Shown: positions 27,225 to 36,128 of the stretch, piece by piece
Numbering within the stretch: the first letter of the stretch is position 1
How the letters are laid out: each line of letters starts with the position of its first letter
Assembly (NCBI RefSeq): GCF_001650635.1
Contig: NZ_LWQU01000130.1
Coordinates: 1-64,000, forward strand
DNA: 64,000 nt
Source of the DNA: Magnetospirillum moscoviense
GTDB taxonomy: Bacteria; Pseudomonadota; Alphaproteobacteria; Rhodospirillales; Magnetospirillaceae
Direction: 5' to 3'
Position numbers and translations under genes: made by a program
Notes under the pieces: generated by a model
The model's input: only the letters and a program-made list of their open reading frames with translations
The model's database searches: none
Told to the model about the DNA's origin: nothing

Positions 27225-27468
27225 AAATTCAATCAACACCCATCGTGTACTCGGTGAAACCGAGGTCGGAGTGGCACGAGGGAGCCCAATACATCTGCCC
27301 ACATCCTAGACCGAGTGCGGCTTCCAGACAGCACCCCGTCAAGTTGCACCATGACCTCCCACGCTGGTGCACCGAGCGGTACGTTGCTCGTGGTCATTCT
27401 TCTGCCCCTGTGGACGGCATCACCATGTTTGGGCTACAATGTAGCTCGAGATTTGGAGTTCCCCCACC
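27225..27468. other. gap before dinJ-yafQ
   Basis: Nothing recognisable as coding was found in the first 200 bases. The last 40 bases hold the TA-module promoter region, including the palindrome at 27433-27445 and GGAG before the dinJ start. Confidence 0.4.
27433..27445. promoter_or_regulatory. palindromic operator of the dinJ-yafQ module
   Basis: GCTACAATGTAGC is a near-perfect palindrome (only the central bases break symmetry), 24 bases upstream of the antitoxin start. Autoregulation by the antitoxin or the complex is expected in this family. Confidence 0.5.
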
Positions 27469-27726
27469 ATGAACAAAGTCGTCCGCGCCCGCATCGACGA
27501 ACATGTGAAGGACGAAGCCGCACTGGTGCTGTCGTCGATCGGACTGACCGTGTCCGACGCCTTCCGCATGATGATGGTGCGCATCGCCACCGAGAAGCGG
27601 CTGCCGTTCGAGCCGCTGGTTCCCAATGCCGAAACCATCGCCGCGATGGAAGCCGCCCGGCGCGGCGACGTGGTCCGGGTCGGCGGTGTCAAGGATCTGA
27701 TGGCGGATCTGAATGCGGACGATTAA
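27469..27726 (+). CDS. dinJ: RelB/DinJ-family antitoxin
   Basis: An 85-residue antitoxin with an N-terminal ribbon-helix-helix domain (VVRARIDEHVKDEAALVL, shown as RARIDEHVK) and the DinJ block GLTVSDAFRMMMVRIA (about residues 25-40). The acidic C-terminal tail should wrap the toxin. Its end overlaps the YafQ-type toxin start by 14 bases, the usual arrangement. GGAG precedes the ATG, and a palindromic operator lies just upstream. Confidence 0.9.
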   Translation: MNKVVRARIDEHVKDEAALVLSSIGLTVSDAFRMMMVRIATEKRLPFEPLVPNAETIAAMEAARRGDVVRVGGVKDLMADLNADD

Positions 27727-27994
27727 CCGCACCGGCCAGTTCAAGCGGGACTACAAGCGTGAAAAGAAGGGGCGGCATCGGGAAACTCTCGACGCCGATC
27801 TTGTCGAGGTCGTCTCGAAGCTGGTGGCCGACAAACCCCTGGCGGAGCGACATCATGACCATGCCCTGACCGGGAACTGGAAGGATCATCGCGACTGCCA
27901 TATCAAGCCCGACCTGATCCTCATCTACCGCCTCCCTGATGAGGAGACACTCGATCTGGTGCGCCTGGGCTCCCACAGCGAACTCGGCCTATAG
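27713..27994 (+). CDS. yafQ: YafQ-family mRNA interferase toxin
   Basis: A 93-residue RelE-superfamily ribosome-dependent endoribonuclease. The expected catalytic histidines and aspartate are present in HHDHALTG, RDCHIKPDLILIYR and the RLGSHSEL end, so the toxin looks active. It is translated from an ATG inside the antitoxin gene. No other gene depends on the pair. Confidence 0.9.
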   Translation: MRTINRTGQFKRDYKREKKGRHRETLDADLVEVVSKLVADKPLAERHHDHALTGNWKDHRDCHIKPDLILIYRLPDEETLDLVRLGSHSELGL

Positions 27995-28076
27995 CATCTA
28001 ACCGACACGCCCCCCGTTACCATCCGTTACCGATCCCCGATTGACGGCGGGCGGCCGTTGAGGGATTGATCAGAGC

Positions 28077-29207
28077 ATGCAGATCTCTCGCCCAGCCCTT
28101 ATCGCCCTTGCCCTTGCCGCCGTCGCTGGCGGCGGCTGGCTGCTGTCGTCGAAGTCGGACCAAAGCACCCCGCCCAAGGCCGAATCCCGCCCGATGCCGG
28201 TGGTGACCCGCGCCGTCGAGGCCAAGCCGATGCCAGTGCGCGTTTCCGCCGTCGGCAATGTCCAGCCGCTGTCGGTGGTGCCGGTCCGCCCGCGCGCCGA
28301 GGGCGAGGTCATCAAGGTCCATATCCAGGAAGGCCAGGAAGTGCTGGCCGGCGATATCCTGTTCACCCTGGATGCCCGCCCGGCCGAGGCCGCGCGCCGT
28401 CAGGCCGAGGCCAATCTGGCCCGCGACCGCGCCCAGTTGGATCGCGCCAAGGCCGATCTCGCCCGCTATGCCAAGCTGTTGGAAACCGGCTCGGCGACCC
28501 GGCAAAAGGTCGAGCAGGCCACCGCTGACGTCGCCGTGCTGGAAGCGGCCATCAAGTCCGACCAGGCAGCCATCGACAATGCCCGCCTGACCATCGATTA
28601 TTCGGCCATCAAGGCCCTGGTACCGGGCCGGACCGGGGTGGTCAACGCCAAGCTGGGCAGCCTGGCCAAGCCCAGCGACAGCCAATCCATGGTCACCATC
28701 ACCCAGTTGCGGCCGATCCGGGTGTCGTTCGCGGTGGCCGAATCGGTGCTGCCGCGCATCCGAAGCGCCATGGCCCAGGGCGAATTGCCGGTCAAGGTGA
28801 CCAGCGCCGCCGATCCCGGCTTGGCCGCCACCGGGGCGCTGACCTTCATCGATTCCGCCATCGACACCCAGACCGGTACCATCGGCCTGAAGGCCACCTT
28901 CGCCAACGACGACACCCGCCTGTGGCCGGGCCAGTTCGTCAATGTCAGCCTGACGCTGGGCACGGAAGAAGCCGCCCTGGTGGTCCCGGCCGAATCGGTG
29001 CAGACCGGCCAGATCGGCACCTATGTCTATGTGGTCACGCCGGAAAGCATCGCCGAAATCCGCCCGGTCACCGTCGATCGCGTCCTCGACGGCCTGGCGG
29101 TGATCGCCAAGGGAGTGGGCGCCGGCGACAAGGTGGTGATCGAGGGCCAGATGCGCCTGGGCAACGGCGTCAAGGTGGTCGAGCGCACCGCCGGGGCGCC
29201 GCAATGA
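28077..29207 (+). CDS. RND efflux periplasmic adaptor (MdtA-like)
   Basis: A 376-residue membrane-fusion protein. An N-terminal hydrophobic segment (about residues 5-22) serves as export signal or anchor; no lipobox cysteine is evident. Then come a lipoyl half (about 60-95, VRPRAEGEVIKVHIQEGQ, shown as EGEVIKVHIQEGQ), an alpha-helical hairpin (about 100-165), and beta-barrel and membrane-proximal parts. The stop overlaps the permease start (ATGA at 29204-29207). It links the inner-membrane pump to an outer-membrane channel. No dedicated TolC gene is next to it. Confidence 0.9.
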   Translation: MQISRPALIALALAAVAGGGWLLSSKSDQSTPPKAESRPMPVVTRAVEAKPMPVRVSAVGNVQPLSVVPVRPRAEGEVIKVHIQEGQEVLAGDILFTLDARPAEAARRQAEANLARDRAQLDRAKADLARYAKLLETGSATRQKVEQATADVAVLEAAIKSDQAAIDNARLTIDYSAIKALVPGRTGVVNAKLGSLAKPSDSQSMVTITQLRPIRVSFAVAESVLPRIRSAMAQGELPVKVTSAADPGLAATGALTFIDSAIDTQTGTIGLKATFANDDTRLWPGQFVNVSLTLGTEEAALVVPAESVQTGQIGTYVYVVTPESIAEIRPVTVDRVLDGLAVIAKGVGAGDKVVIEGQMRLGNGVKVVERTAGAPQ

Positions 29208-32200
29208 ACCTGTCGGCCGCCTTCATCGCCAGGCCGGTCGCCACGCTTTTGCTGACGCTGGTCCTGGTGTTCGCAGGCCTTGTCGGCTGGCAGCAATTGC
29301 CGGTGGCGGCGCTGCCCAACGTCGATTTCCCCACCATCAACGTCTCGGCCAATCTGGCCGGTGCCAGCCCCGAGACCATGGCCTCGTCGGTGGCCTCGCC
29401 GCTCGAGCGCGAGTTCTCGACCATCGCCGGGGTCGAGACCATCACCTCGTCCTCGGGCCAGGGCACCACCTCGATCACGCTGCAATTCAACATCGACCGC
29501 AACATCGACGCCGCCGCCCAGGACGTCCAGTCGGCCATCACCCGCGCGCTACGCCGGCTGCCGGAAGAAATGACGGTGCCGCCGTCCTTCCGGAAGGTCA
29601 ATCCGTCCGACACCCCGGTCGTGCTGATGGCGCTGTCCTCGGCCACCCTGCCCCTGTCGCAGTTGGACGAATACGCCCAGACCATCCTGAGCCCCCGCGT
29701 CTCTCGGCTTTCCGGCGTCGCCCAGGTGCTGATCTATGGCAGCCAGAAATATGCCGTGCGGGTCCAGGTCGATCCCGATGCCCTGTCGTCTCGCAATATC
29801 GGCATCGACGAGTTGCAGGGCGCGGTCAAGTCGGCCAACTCGATCTCGCCCTTGGGCGTGCTGAACGGGCCGCGCCAGCAATTGGTGCTGCAATCCAATC
29901 CGCAATTGCCCAACGCGGCGGCCTTCGCCGAGCTGGTGGTGGCCTGGCGCGATGGCGCCCCGGTGCGGCTGAAAGATGTCGCCACCGTGTCGGATTCGGT
30001 CGAGAACAACCGCACCGCCAGCTGGTTCAACGGCACCCGCGCCATTGTGGTGGCGGTCCAGCGCCAGCCCGACGCCAACACCGTGTCGGTGGTCAACGAT
30101 GTCCGCGCCCTGTTGCCGCTGGTCCAGGCCAGCCTGCCGGCCAGCGTCAAGATCGACGTGATGAACGACCGGTCCAAACCGATCCGCGCCGCCATCGCCG
30201 ACGTGCAATTCACCTTCGGCCTGACGGTGGCGCTGGTGGTGATGGTGATCTTCCTGTTCCTGCGCCGGGTGTCGGCCACCCTGATCCCGGCGGTGGCCAT
30301 GCCGGTGTCGCTGATCGCCACCCTGGGGGCCATGCATCTGTTGGGCTTCTCGCTCAACAACATCTCGCTTTTGGGCCTGACCCTGGCGGTGGGGCTGGTG
30401 GTCGACGACGCCATCGTCATGCTGGAAAACATCCAGCGCCACGTCGATGCCGGCATGAAACCGCTGGAGGCGGCGCTGCTGGGCTCGCGCGAGATCGGCT
30501 TCACCATCGTCTCGATCACCGTGTCCTTGATCGCGGTGTTCATCCCGATCCTGCTGATGGGCGGGGTCATCGGCAAGATGTTCCACGAATTCGCCGTGGT
30601 GGTCAGCCTGGCCATCGTGATTTCCGCCTTCGTGTCGCTGACTCTGACCCCGGTGATGTGCGCCCGCTGGCTGCGCCCCGAGCATGATTCCACGGCCGGC
30701 CCGGTCGAGCGGGCCTTGGAGAAGGGCTTCGAGCGCCTGGCCGAAAGCTATCGCGTCAGCCTGGATTGGGTGCTGGTCCATCGCGGCTCGATGCTGGTGG
30801 CGACGCTCGTGACCATCGTCGGCACGGTGGTCCTGTTCCGCGAGATCCCCAAGGGCTTCTTCCCCACCGAGGATATCGGCCAGATCTTCATCCAGACCGA
30901 GGCGGCGCAAGATATCAGCTTCAATGCCATGGCCGAGCAGCAGCAGAAGGTGATGGCCATCATCCAGGCTGATCCCAACATCGCCACCGTCACCTCGGCG
31001 ATGGGGGTGTCGGGCCTGTCCAACGCGGTCAATTCGGGCCGCATGTTCATCAATCTGGTGCCCCGCGACCAGCGCGGCCCGGTGACCGAGGTCATCGCCG
31101 CCTTGCGCAAGAAGGTGTCGGGCATCCCCGGCATCAACGTCTTCATCGTGCCGGTCCAGACCCTGAATCTGGGCGGCCGGTCGTCGAAATCGCAATATCA
31201 GTACACCCTGGAGGGCATCGACCAGGCCGAGCTTTACGCCTTCGCCGAACGGCTGGAAGATCGCCTGAAGCGCGAGCCGCTGATCCAGGACGTCACCAGC
31301 GACCTGTTGATCAAAAGCGCCCAGGCGCTGGTCGATGTCGATCGCGACAAGGCCGCCGCGCTGGGGATCAAGCTTGATGCGGTCCGCTCGGCGCTTTATT
31401 CGGCCTATGGCACCCGCGAGGTATCGACCATCTATGCCTCGGCCAACGATTATGCCGTGGTGATGGAACTTGATCCCCGCTTCCAGACCGACATGGCGGC
31501 GCTGGCCAAGCTGAAGATCCGCTCGGCCAACGGGCCGCTGGTGCCGCTGGACGCGGTGGCGACAATCCGCCGCACCGTCGGGCCGCTGACCGTCAACCAC
31601 CAATCGCAGTTGCCCGCCGTCACCATCGCCTTCAACCTGGCCGGCGACACCGCCCTGGGCGCCGCCACCGCCCGCATCCGCGCCATCGAGACCGAGATGG
31701 GCATGCTGTCCGGCATCACCTCGAACTTCGCCGGCACCGCCAAGGTGTTCCAGGAATCTTTAAGGAACCAGGGCTTGCTGCTGCTGGCCGCCGTGGTGGT
31801 GATCTATGTGGTGCTGGGCATCTTGTACGAAAGCCTGATCCACCCGGTGACCATCCTGTCGGGCCTGCCGGCGGCGGCCGTCGGCGCGCTGGCCACCTTG
31901 CTGGCCTCCAAGATGGAACTGTCGGTGATCGCCATCATCGGCATCTTGATGCTGATCGGCATCGTCAAGAAGAACGCCATCATGATGATCGACTTCGCCC
32001 TGGAGGCCACCCGCCACCAGGGCCTAAGCCCCGATCAGGCGATCCGCCAGGCCTGCCTGTTGCGCTTTCGCCCGATCATGATGACCACCATGGCGGCGAT
32101 CATGGGCACGCTGCCCATCGCCCTGGGTCACGGCGCGGCGGCCGAGCTGCGCCAGCCCCTGGGCCTGTCGGTGGTGGGCGGGCTGGTGGTCAGCCAGGTG

Positions 32201-32275
32201 CTGACCCTTTACATCACCCCGGTCCTGTATCTGTGGTTCGAACGGGCCCGGGCGATGGTCGTCAAGGCGGCCTGA
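29204..32275 (+). CDS. RND-family efflux permease (MdtB/MdtC-like)
   Basis: A 1023-residue inner-membrane proton-driven pump. The start is the ATG overlapping the adaptor's stop. Twelve membrane helices with two large periplasmic loops are expected; the first helix is at about 12-30. Helix 4 carries the proton-relay motif VGLVVDDAIVMLEN, with the two aspartates intact. The end of the protein has the KKNAIMMIDFALEA repeat of this motif. Similarity is to the MdtBC / multidrug class rather than the heavy-metal class. Substrates are not predictable. Confidence 0.93.
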   Translation: MNLSAAFIARPVATLLLTLVLVFAGLVGWQQLPVAALPNVDFPTINVSANLAGASPETMASSVASPLEREFSTIAGVETITSSSGQGTTSITLQFNIDRNIDAAAQDVQSAITRALRRLPEEMTVPPSFRKVNPSDTPVVLMALSSATLPLSQLDEYAQTILSPRVSRLSGVAQVLIYGSQKYAVRVQVDPDALSSRNIGIDELQGAVKSANSISPLGVLNGPRQQLVLQSNPQLPNAAAFAELVVAWRDGAPVRLKDVATVSDSVENNRTASWFNGTRAIVVAVQRQPDANTVSVVNDVRALLPLVQASLPASVKIDVMNDRSKPIRAAIADVQFTFGLTVALVVMVIFLFLRRVSATLIPAVAMPVSLIATLGAMHLLGFSLNNISLLGLTLAVGLVVDDAIVMLENIQRHVDAGMKPLEAALLGSREIGFTIVSITVSLIAVFIPILLMGGVIGKMFHEFAVVVSLAIVISAFVSLTLTPVMCARWLRPEHDSTAGPVERALEKGFERLAESYRVSLDWVLVHRGSMLVATLVTIVGTVVLFREIPKGFFPTEDIGQIFIQTEAAQDISFNAMAEQQQKVMAIIQADPNIATVTSAMGVSGLSNAVNSGRMFINLVPRDQRGPVTEVIAALRKKVSGIPGINVFIVPVQTLNLGGRSSKSQYQYTLEGIDQAELYAFAERLEDRLKREPLIQDVTSDLLIKSAQALVDVDRDKAAALGIKLDAVRSALYSAYGTREVSTIYASANDYAVVMELDPRFQTDMAALAKLKIRSANGPLVPLDAVATIRRTVGPLTVNHQSQLPAVTIAFNLAGDTALGAATARIRAIETEMGMLSGITSNFAGTAKVFQESLRNQGLLLLAAVVVIYVVLGILYESLIHPVTILSGLPAAAVGALATLLASKMELSVIAIIGILMLIGIVKKNAIMMIDFALEATRHQGLSPDQAIRQACLLRFRPIMMTTMAAIMGTLPIALGHGAAAELRQPLGLSVVGGLVVSQVLTLYITPVLYLWFERARAMVVKAA

Positions 32276-32345
32276 ACTTTCACCAAAACGCCACGGGAAA
32301 ACCGCAATCGGCTGGCTTACTCTGCCCGCCAACAGGAGAGGACAG

Positions 32346-32537
32346 ATGTACGACCACGACGACGAATTCCACCATTGCCCGCAATGCCAGCGCCGCACCC
32401 GCCACCGGGTCAGCCGGGGCGAACGCAAGCTGGCCGACGCGTTGTGGTGCCAGACCTGCTATCACGTCCACATGCGCGCCCAGACCGAGGCCGCCCGCCC
32501 CCGTCCCCCGCATCGTCAGGCCGAGCGCGCGGCTTGA
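32346..32537 (+). CDS. 63-residue zinc-ribbon-like protein
   Basis: A small protein with CPQC (about residues 11-14) and CQTC (about 35-38), a spacing typical of a zinc ribbon, and several histidines. The tail is Arg/Pro-rich. AGGAGAGG precedes the ATG, which supports a real gene. It follows the RND permease by 70 bases in the same direction. I do not recognise its function; nucleic-acid binding is plausible. Confidence 0.55.
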   Translation: MYDHDDEFHHCPQCQRRTRHRVSRGERKLADALWCQTCYHVHMRAQTEAARPRPPHRQAERAA

Positions 32538-32568
32538 CCCAGGCCTGCTGGCCCGGCACCATCGGCGC

Positions 32569-33180
32569 ATGGATTTCGACACCTGGCTGATCTATCTGGC
32601 CGCCGCCATCGGCCTGTCGCTGTCGCCCGGCCCCAACAGCCTGCTGGCGCTGACCCACGGCGCCCTTTACGGCCACGCCCGCGCGCTGTGGACGGTGGCC
32701 GGCGGCGCCTTGGGCTTCATCATCGTCATCGCCGCCTCGATGTTCGGCATCGGGGCATTGCTGCAGGCCTCGGCCCATTGGCTGGTGGCGCTGAAATGGA
32801 TCGGCGGCGCCTATCTGGTGTGGCTGGGCATCGGCGTATGGCGAGCCCCGCCGATCGGGCTTGACCTGCCGGCGGCGGCAAGCGCCGTGACGGCCGTCAC
32901 CTTGTTCCGCCAGGGCGCCTCGTCGGCGCTCAGCAATCCCAAGGTGCTGCTGTTCTTCGGCGCCTTCGTGTCGCAATTCATCGACCCGGACCGGCCGCTG
33001 GTGCCGCAATTCATCATCATGGCCGGCACCTTTGCTGTGACCGAAACCGCCACCGAATGGGGTCTGGCCGCCAGCGCCCACAAGGTCCGCCAATGGCTGG
33101 CCCGGGTGGGGCGACGCTTCAACCACGCCTGCGGCGGCCTGTTCGTGGCGATCGGGGTGGCGTTGCCGCTTCGGGGGTGA
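32569..33180 (+). CDS. LysE-family transporter
   Basis: A 203-residue exporter with six predicted membrane segments. The N-terminal LSLSPGPNSLLAL (about residues 16-28) is the RhtB/LysE signature, and SNPKVLLFFGAF (about 123-134) is the second conserved block. Family members export amino acids or related metabolites. The ATG at 32569 has no strong ribosome-binding site. It converges with the parE gene. Confidence 0.88.
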   Translation: MDFDTWLIYLAAAIGLSLSPGPNSLLALTHGALYGHARALWTVAGGALGFIIVIAASMFGIGALLQASAHWLVALKWIGGAYLVWLGIGVWRAPPIGLDLPAAASAVTAVTLFRQGASSALSNPKVLLFFGAFVSQFIDPDRPLVPQFIIMAGTFAVTETATEWGLAASAHKVRQWLARVGRRFNHACGGLFVAIGVALPLRG

Positions 33181-33209
33181 TGGGACCGTCCGGTCCGAAC
33201 GCGGTCAGA

Positions 33210-33509
33210 TTACAGGTGCAACCCCACATCCATGCGCCGATGCAGGATGCGGATGACGATAAGTCCGGTCTCGGCGATCCGGTAGTAGAGCATGTGGGAA
33301 CCGACCGGATACTTGAACATGCCGGCCCGGACCTCGGCGGCGCGCCCGCTTTTTCGGCCCGACGCCAGGTCGCGAAACGCCTCGACAAGGGCGGTGTGGT
33401 AACGATCGGCCTGTTCCAACGACCATGTCTTGAAGGAATAAAGCCAGATTTCCTCGAGGTCTGCTTCGGCACGCGGAGTAAGACGGACGCCGCCCCCCTT
33501 AGCCGGCAT
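33210..33509 (-). CDS. parE: ParE-family toxin
   Basis: A 99-residue RelE/ParE-superfamily protein. LTPRAEADLEEIW (about residues 10-22) and YYRIAETGLIVIRILHRRMD, shown as LIVIRILHRRMD (about 83 on), are the typical ParE blocks. ParE toxins inhibit DNA gyrase. The start overlaps the ParD end by 11 bases. It follows the antitoxin as usual for this type, and the module looks complete. Confidence 0.9.
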   Translation of the reverse strand: MPAKGGGVRLTPRAEADLEEIWLYSFKTWSLEQADRYHTALVEAFRDLASGRKSGRAAEVRAGMFKYPVGSHMLYYRIAETGLIVIRILHRRMDVGLHL

Positions 33510-33744
33510 ACTTGGCCCGCATGCGCGTCAAGAACGCTTCGTCATCGAACGGAACCGGCGGGCCGGATTCCTCGCCCGCGACAAGGGCGTCCTGCAGGGC
33601 CTTCACTTTGACCTCGTGTTCCTCGAGCAGGCGCAAGGCAGCCCGCACCACGTCGCTGGCCGAGCCGTAACGACCGGTCTGGACCTGCGCGTCGATGAAT
33701 TGGGCGAAATGATCGCCCAGCGAAACCGAGGTATTGCGAGCCAT
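33499..33744 (-). CDS. parD: ParD-family antitoxin
   Basis: An 81-residue ribbon-helix-helix antitoxin. MARNTSVSLGDHFAQFI starts the protein, and RYGSASDVVRAALRLLEE (trimmed here to SASDVVRAALRLLEE) is the family signature. The start at 33744 has GGAG upstream; a longer frame to 33819 would run through the operator palindrome and is rejected. The operator lies 20 bases upstream. Confidence 0.92.
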   Translation of the reverse strand: MARNTSVSLGDHFAQFIDAQVQTGRYGSASDVVRAALRLLEEHEVKVKALQDALVAGEESGPPVPFDDEAFLTRMRAKYAG

Positions 33745-33763
33745 GACCTCTCTCCTTGATGGG

Positions 33764-33788
33764 TACCAATATATACCATATTTTGGTA
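33764..33788. promoter_or_regulatory. AT-rich palindrome upstream of parDE
   Basis: TACCAA (33764-33769) and TTGGTA (33783-33788) flank an AT-rich core with TATA-type -10 sequence. It is just before the parD start on the minus strand and in the gap shared with the divergent VOC gene. ParD autoregulation is expected. Confidence 0.5.
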
Positions 33789-33839
33789 ATAATGCGAATC
33801 GCCATCGTGGTGACATCAAAGCACCCAGGAGGCCATTCC

Positions 33840-34262
33840 ATGGACCAACGCATCAGCCTGATCACCCTGGCCGTCGCCGATGTCGGCCGTTCGACCGCGT
33901 TCTATCAGGCGCTGGGGTGGAAGCGTTGGACCGGCATCGACACGCCGAACATCAGCTTCTTCCAGTGCGGCCCGTTGGTGGTGGCGCTTTATTCCGCCGC
34001 AGCCCTGGCCGCCGATACCGGCCTGGATGCCCCCCGCCCCGGCGGCATCACCCTGGCCGTCAACATGCGCAGCAAGGACGAGGTCACCGCCACCCTGGAC
34101 CATGCGGTATCCGTCGGCGCGAGCCTGCTGAAGCCGGCCACCGAACAGCCATGGGGCGGTTTCGTCGGCTATTTCGCCGATCCCGACGGCCATCCGTGGG
34201 AAGTGGCCTGGGTGCCGCAATTCCCCCTGGCCGAAGACGGCGCGCTGATCCTGCCGGGCTGA
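33840..34262 (+). CDS. VOC-family (glyoxalase-like) protein
   Basis: A 140-residue vicinal-oxygen-chelate protein made of one beta-alpha-beta-beta-beta pair. Conserved features are the TLAVADVGRSTAFYQALGW opening (shown as DVGRSTAFYQALGW) and the metal-site segment YFADPDGHPWEVAW (about residues 111-124), which has the glutamate. AGGAGG precedes the ATG at 33840. The family includes glyoxalases, dioxygenases and resistance proteins; the reaction is unknown. Confidence 0.85.
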   Translation: MDQRISLITLAVADVGRSTAFYQALGWKRWTGIDTPNISFFQCGPLVVALYSAAALAADTGLDAPRPGGITLAVNMRSKDEVTATLDHAVSVGASLLKPATEQPWGGFVGYFADPDGHPWEVAWVPQFPLAEDGALILPG

Positions 34263-34344
34263 TCAGCCGGGCGACGAGGCCGGATTTCAAATTGGCTGAT
34301 TTCATCGTCATGGTCGGCCATGGCGGAGTGTGAAATTATCTTGA

Positions 34345-34425
34345 ACCACAGAGACACAGAGGCACAGAGGTGTCCGACCCGTGGCGACAGGGTTGCCCCA
34401 CGAAAATCCCCTCTGTGCCTGTGGT
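34345..34425. repeat. interrupted palindromic repeat
   Basis: ACCACAG...GCACAGAGG (34345-34370) pairs with CCTCTGTGCCTGTGGT (34410-34425), one arm being longer by a ten-base insert. Sequences of the form ACCACAGAGxCACAGAG are dispersed in many bacterial genomes (recalled, not checked). It lies in the 196-base gap between convergent genes. Confidence 0.6.
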
Positions 34426-34458
34426 GAATTGAATTTTCCCCAAGAAGTCCCAGGCTGA

Positions 34459-34791
34459 TCAGCCGGTCCGTTCCAGCCAGGCCTGGCGCTCGAAGCGCTG
34501 GAAACGGTCGCGCAGATCGTCCAAGGACTGCACCACCCCGAAACCCAGCAGGTCGTTTCGGATCTTCAACAGAATCCAGCGTTCGGCCTCGTGGCTTTCG
34601 ACGCGGGCGAAATCCTCGTCCAGCAGCAATTTCAGATAGCTTTGGCTGTCGGCGTCGGTCAGGTCGGAAAACCACTCGGCCAGCAGCCGGTTGCGCCTGG
34701 CCCGCACCCAGAAGGCGGCTTCCTGGTTGGCGATGAAGTTGACCTGGCTGGTCGCCCCCTTGGCATCGACGGTGCGGACGTAATCTGTCAT
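34459..34791 (-). CDS. DUF1476 / F1-ATPase zeta-subunit-like protein
   Basis: A 110-residue protein similar over its core to the alphaproteobacterial DUF1476 family, the zeta inhibitor of the F1-ATPase: NQEAAFWVRARRNRLLAEW (about residues 22-40) matches its ARRNKLLGLW block, followed by TDADSQSYLKLLLDEDF. AAGGG precedes the ATG. The N-terminal inhibitory region is shorter and differs, so it may be a divergent paralogue. It lies downstream of hydA in the same direction, 44 bases from the hydA stop, and may be part of the hydrogenase transcript. Confidence 0.65.
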   Translation of the reverse strand: MTDYVRTVDAKGATSQVNFIANQEAAFWVRARRNRLLAEWFSDLTDADSQSYLKLLLDEDFARVESHEAERWILLKIRNDLLGFGVVQSLDDLRDRFQRFERQAWLERTG

Positions 34792-34835
34792 GCCCTTAAT
34801 GTAAGGGCGAACCCCCGGGGCGCAAAGCCCCGGGG

Positions 34836-36128
34836 TCAGCCCCGATCCATCTCCAGCTTCAGGAAATGGGTCGCGCAGGAAATGCACGGGTCGTAATTGC
34901 GGATGGCCTGTTCGGCCTTCCACTTGATGGTGTCGTCGTCCTTTTGCAGGTTCGCTTCCACCACCTTCATCAAATCCAGCTCAATCACCTTCTGGTTCTG
35001 CGCCGTCGGCGGGACGATGCGGGCGTCGAGAACGGTGCCTTCCTTGTCGATGCGATAGCGGTGATAGCAGATGCCGCGCGGCGCCTCGGTGCAGCCATGG
35101 CCCTCGCCGGCCCGCACCGGCGCCTCGACATAGGCACGCTCCGGCACGACGTAATCCTGTACCAGCTTCAAGGCGTCCTCGCACACCTGCACCAGCTCGA
35201 CCGCGCGCACGACGATGGACTGGAACGGGTTCTTGACCACCTTGCCCAATCCCGCCGCCTTGGCCGAGGCCTTGGCGGTGGCCGACAGCTTGTCGTAATT
35301 CAGGTTATAACGGGCCAGCGGACCGACATGGTGGGCCGAGCCATCCTTGGCCACGCCGTGCAGGGCGTTGGACCACGGCACATGCTCCTCGTCGATATGA
35401 TCGAGGAACTTCGACACCGGAATATCCAGACCGGCCGAGGTGACCAGGCGGCCTTCATGGATGGCGTACTCGTCGGGGTGACGCAGCGCCATGAAATTAT
35501 AATCCTGGGTGATGTCGGGGAAATCGAAGCCGCCCACCAGCTTGGCGGTGGCGATCGAGGTTTCCAGCGCCCACTTCAAATCCTCTTCCAGGCCCTTCAG
35601 CGCCTTCTTGTCGGGCAACTTAAAGAAGCCGCCGACCTTCAGGCCGACCGGGTGGATGGCGCGGCCGCCGATCACTTCCAGGATCTCGTTGCCGACCTTC
35701 TTGAGCCGCAGGGCGTTTTCCACCAGCGGCCGGTTGACGGCGGCCAGTTCCAGCGCGTCGGACAGGCCCAGGAAGTCGGGCGCGTGCAGCATATAGACAT
35801 GCAGCGCGTGGCTTTCGATCCATTCGCCGCAATAGATCAGACGGCGAAGATCGCGGATCGGCTTGGTCACCTGGATGCCCAGCGCGTCTTCCATCGCCTG
35901 GCTGGCCCCCATCAGATAGGCGATGGGGCAGATACCGCAGATGCGCGCGGTGATGTCGGGGACCTCGCGGAAATCGCGGCCCTTTAGGAAGGCCTCGAAG
36001 AAACGCGGCGGCTCGAAGATGCCGAAATGCAGCTCCTTGACGCGGCCGTCCCTGATCTTGACGTGCAACGAGCCCTCGCCCTCGACGCGGGCCAGGGCTT
36101 CGACCTTGATGGTGCGTGTCTCAGCCAT
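34836..36128 (-). CDS. hydA: NiFe hydrogenase large (alpha) subunit, sulfhydrogenase type
   Basis: A 430-residue catalytic subunit. It carries both NiFe-binding motifs: RICGICP (about residues 62-68) and DPCISCATH near the C-terminus (about 413-421), so all four cysteine ligands are present. Only nine residues follow the last motif, a short tail for processing. Length and sequence fit group 3b (NADP-linked sulfhydrogenase). The start overlaps hydD by eight bases. It is the last structural gene of a B-G-D-A set with a cyclic-nucleotide-binding gene added between B and G. It oxidises or makes hydrogen with NAD(P)(H), in the cytoplasm. Confidence 0.93.
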   Translation of the reverse strand: MAETRTIKVEALARVEGEGSLHVKIRDGRVKELHFGIFEPPRFFEAFLKGRDFREVPDITARICGICPIAYLMGASQAMEDALGIQVTKPIRDLRRLIYCGEWIESHALHVYMLHAPDFLGLSDALELAAVNRPLVENALRLKKVGNEILEVIGGRAIHPVGLKVGGFFKLPDKKALKGLEEDLKWALETSIATAKLVGGFDFPDITQDYNFMALRHPDEYAIHEGRLVTSAGLDIPVSKFLDHIDEEHVPWSNALHGVAKDGSAHHVGPLARYNLNYDKLSATAKASAKAAGLGKVVKNPFQSIVVRAVELVQVCEDALKLVQDYVVPERAYVEAPVRAGEGHGCTEAPRGICYHRYRIDKEGTVLDARIVPPTAQNQKVIELDLMKVVEANLQKDDDTIKWKAEQAIRNYDPCISCATHFLKLEMDRG

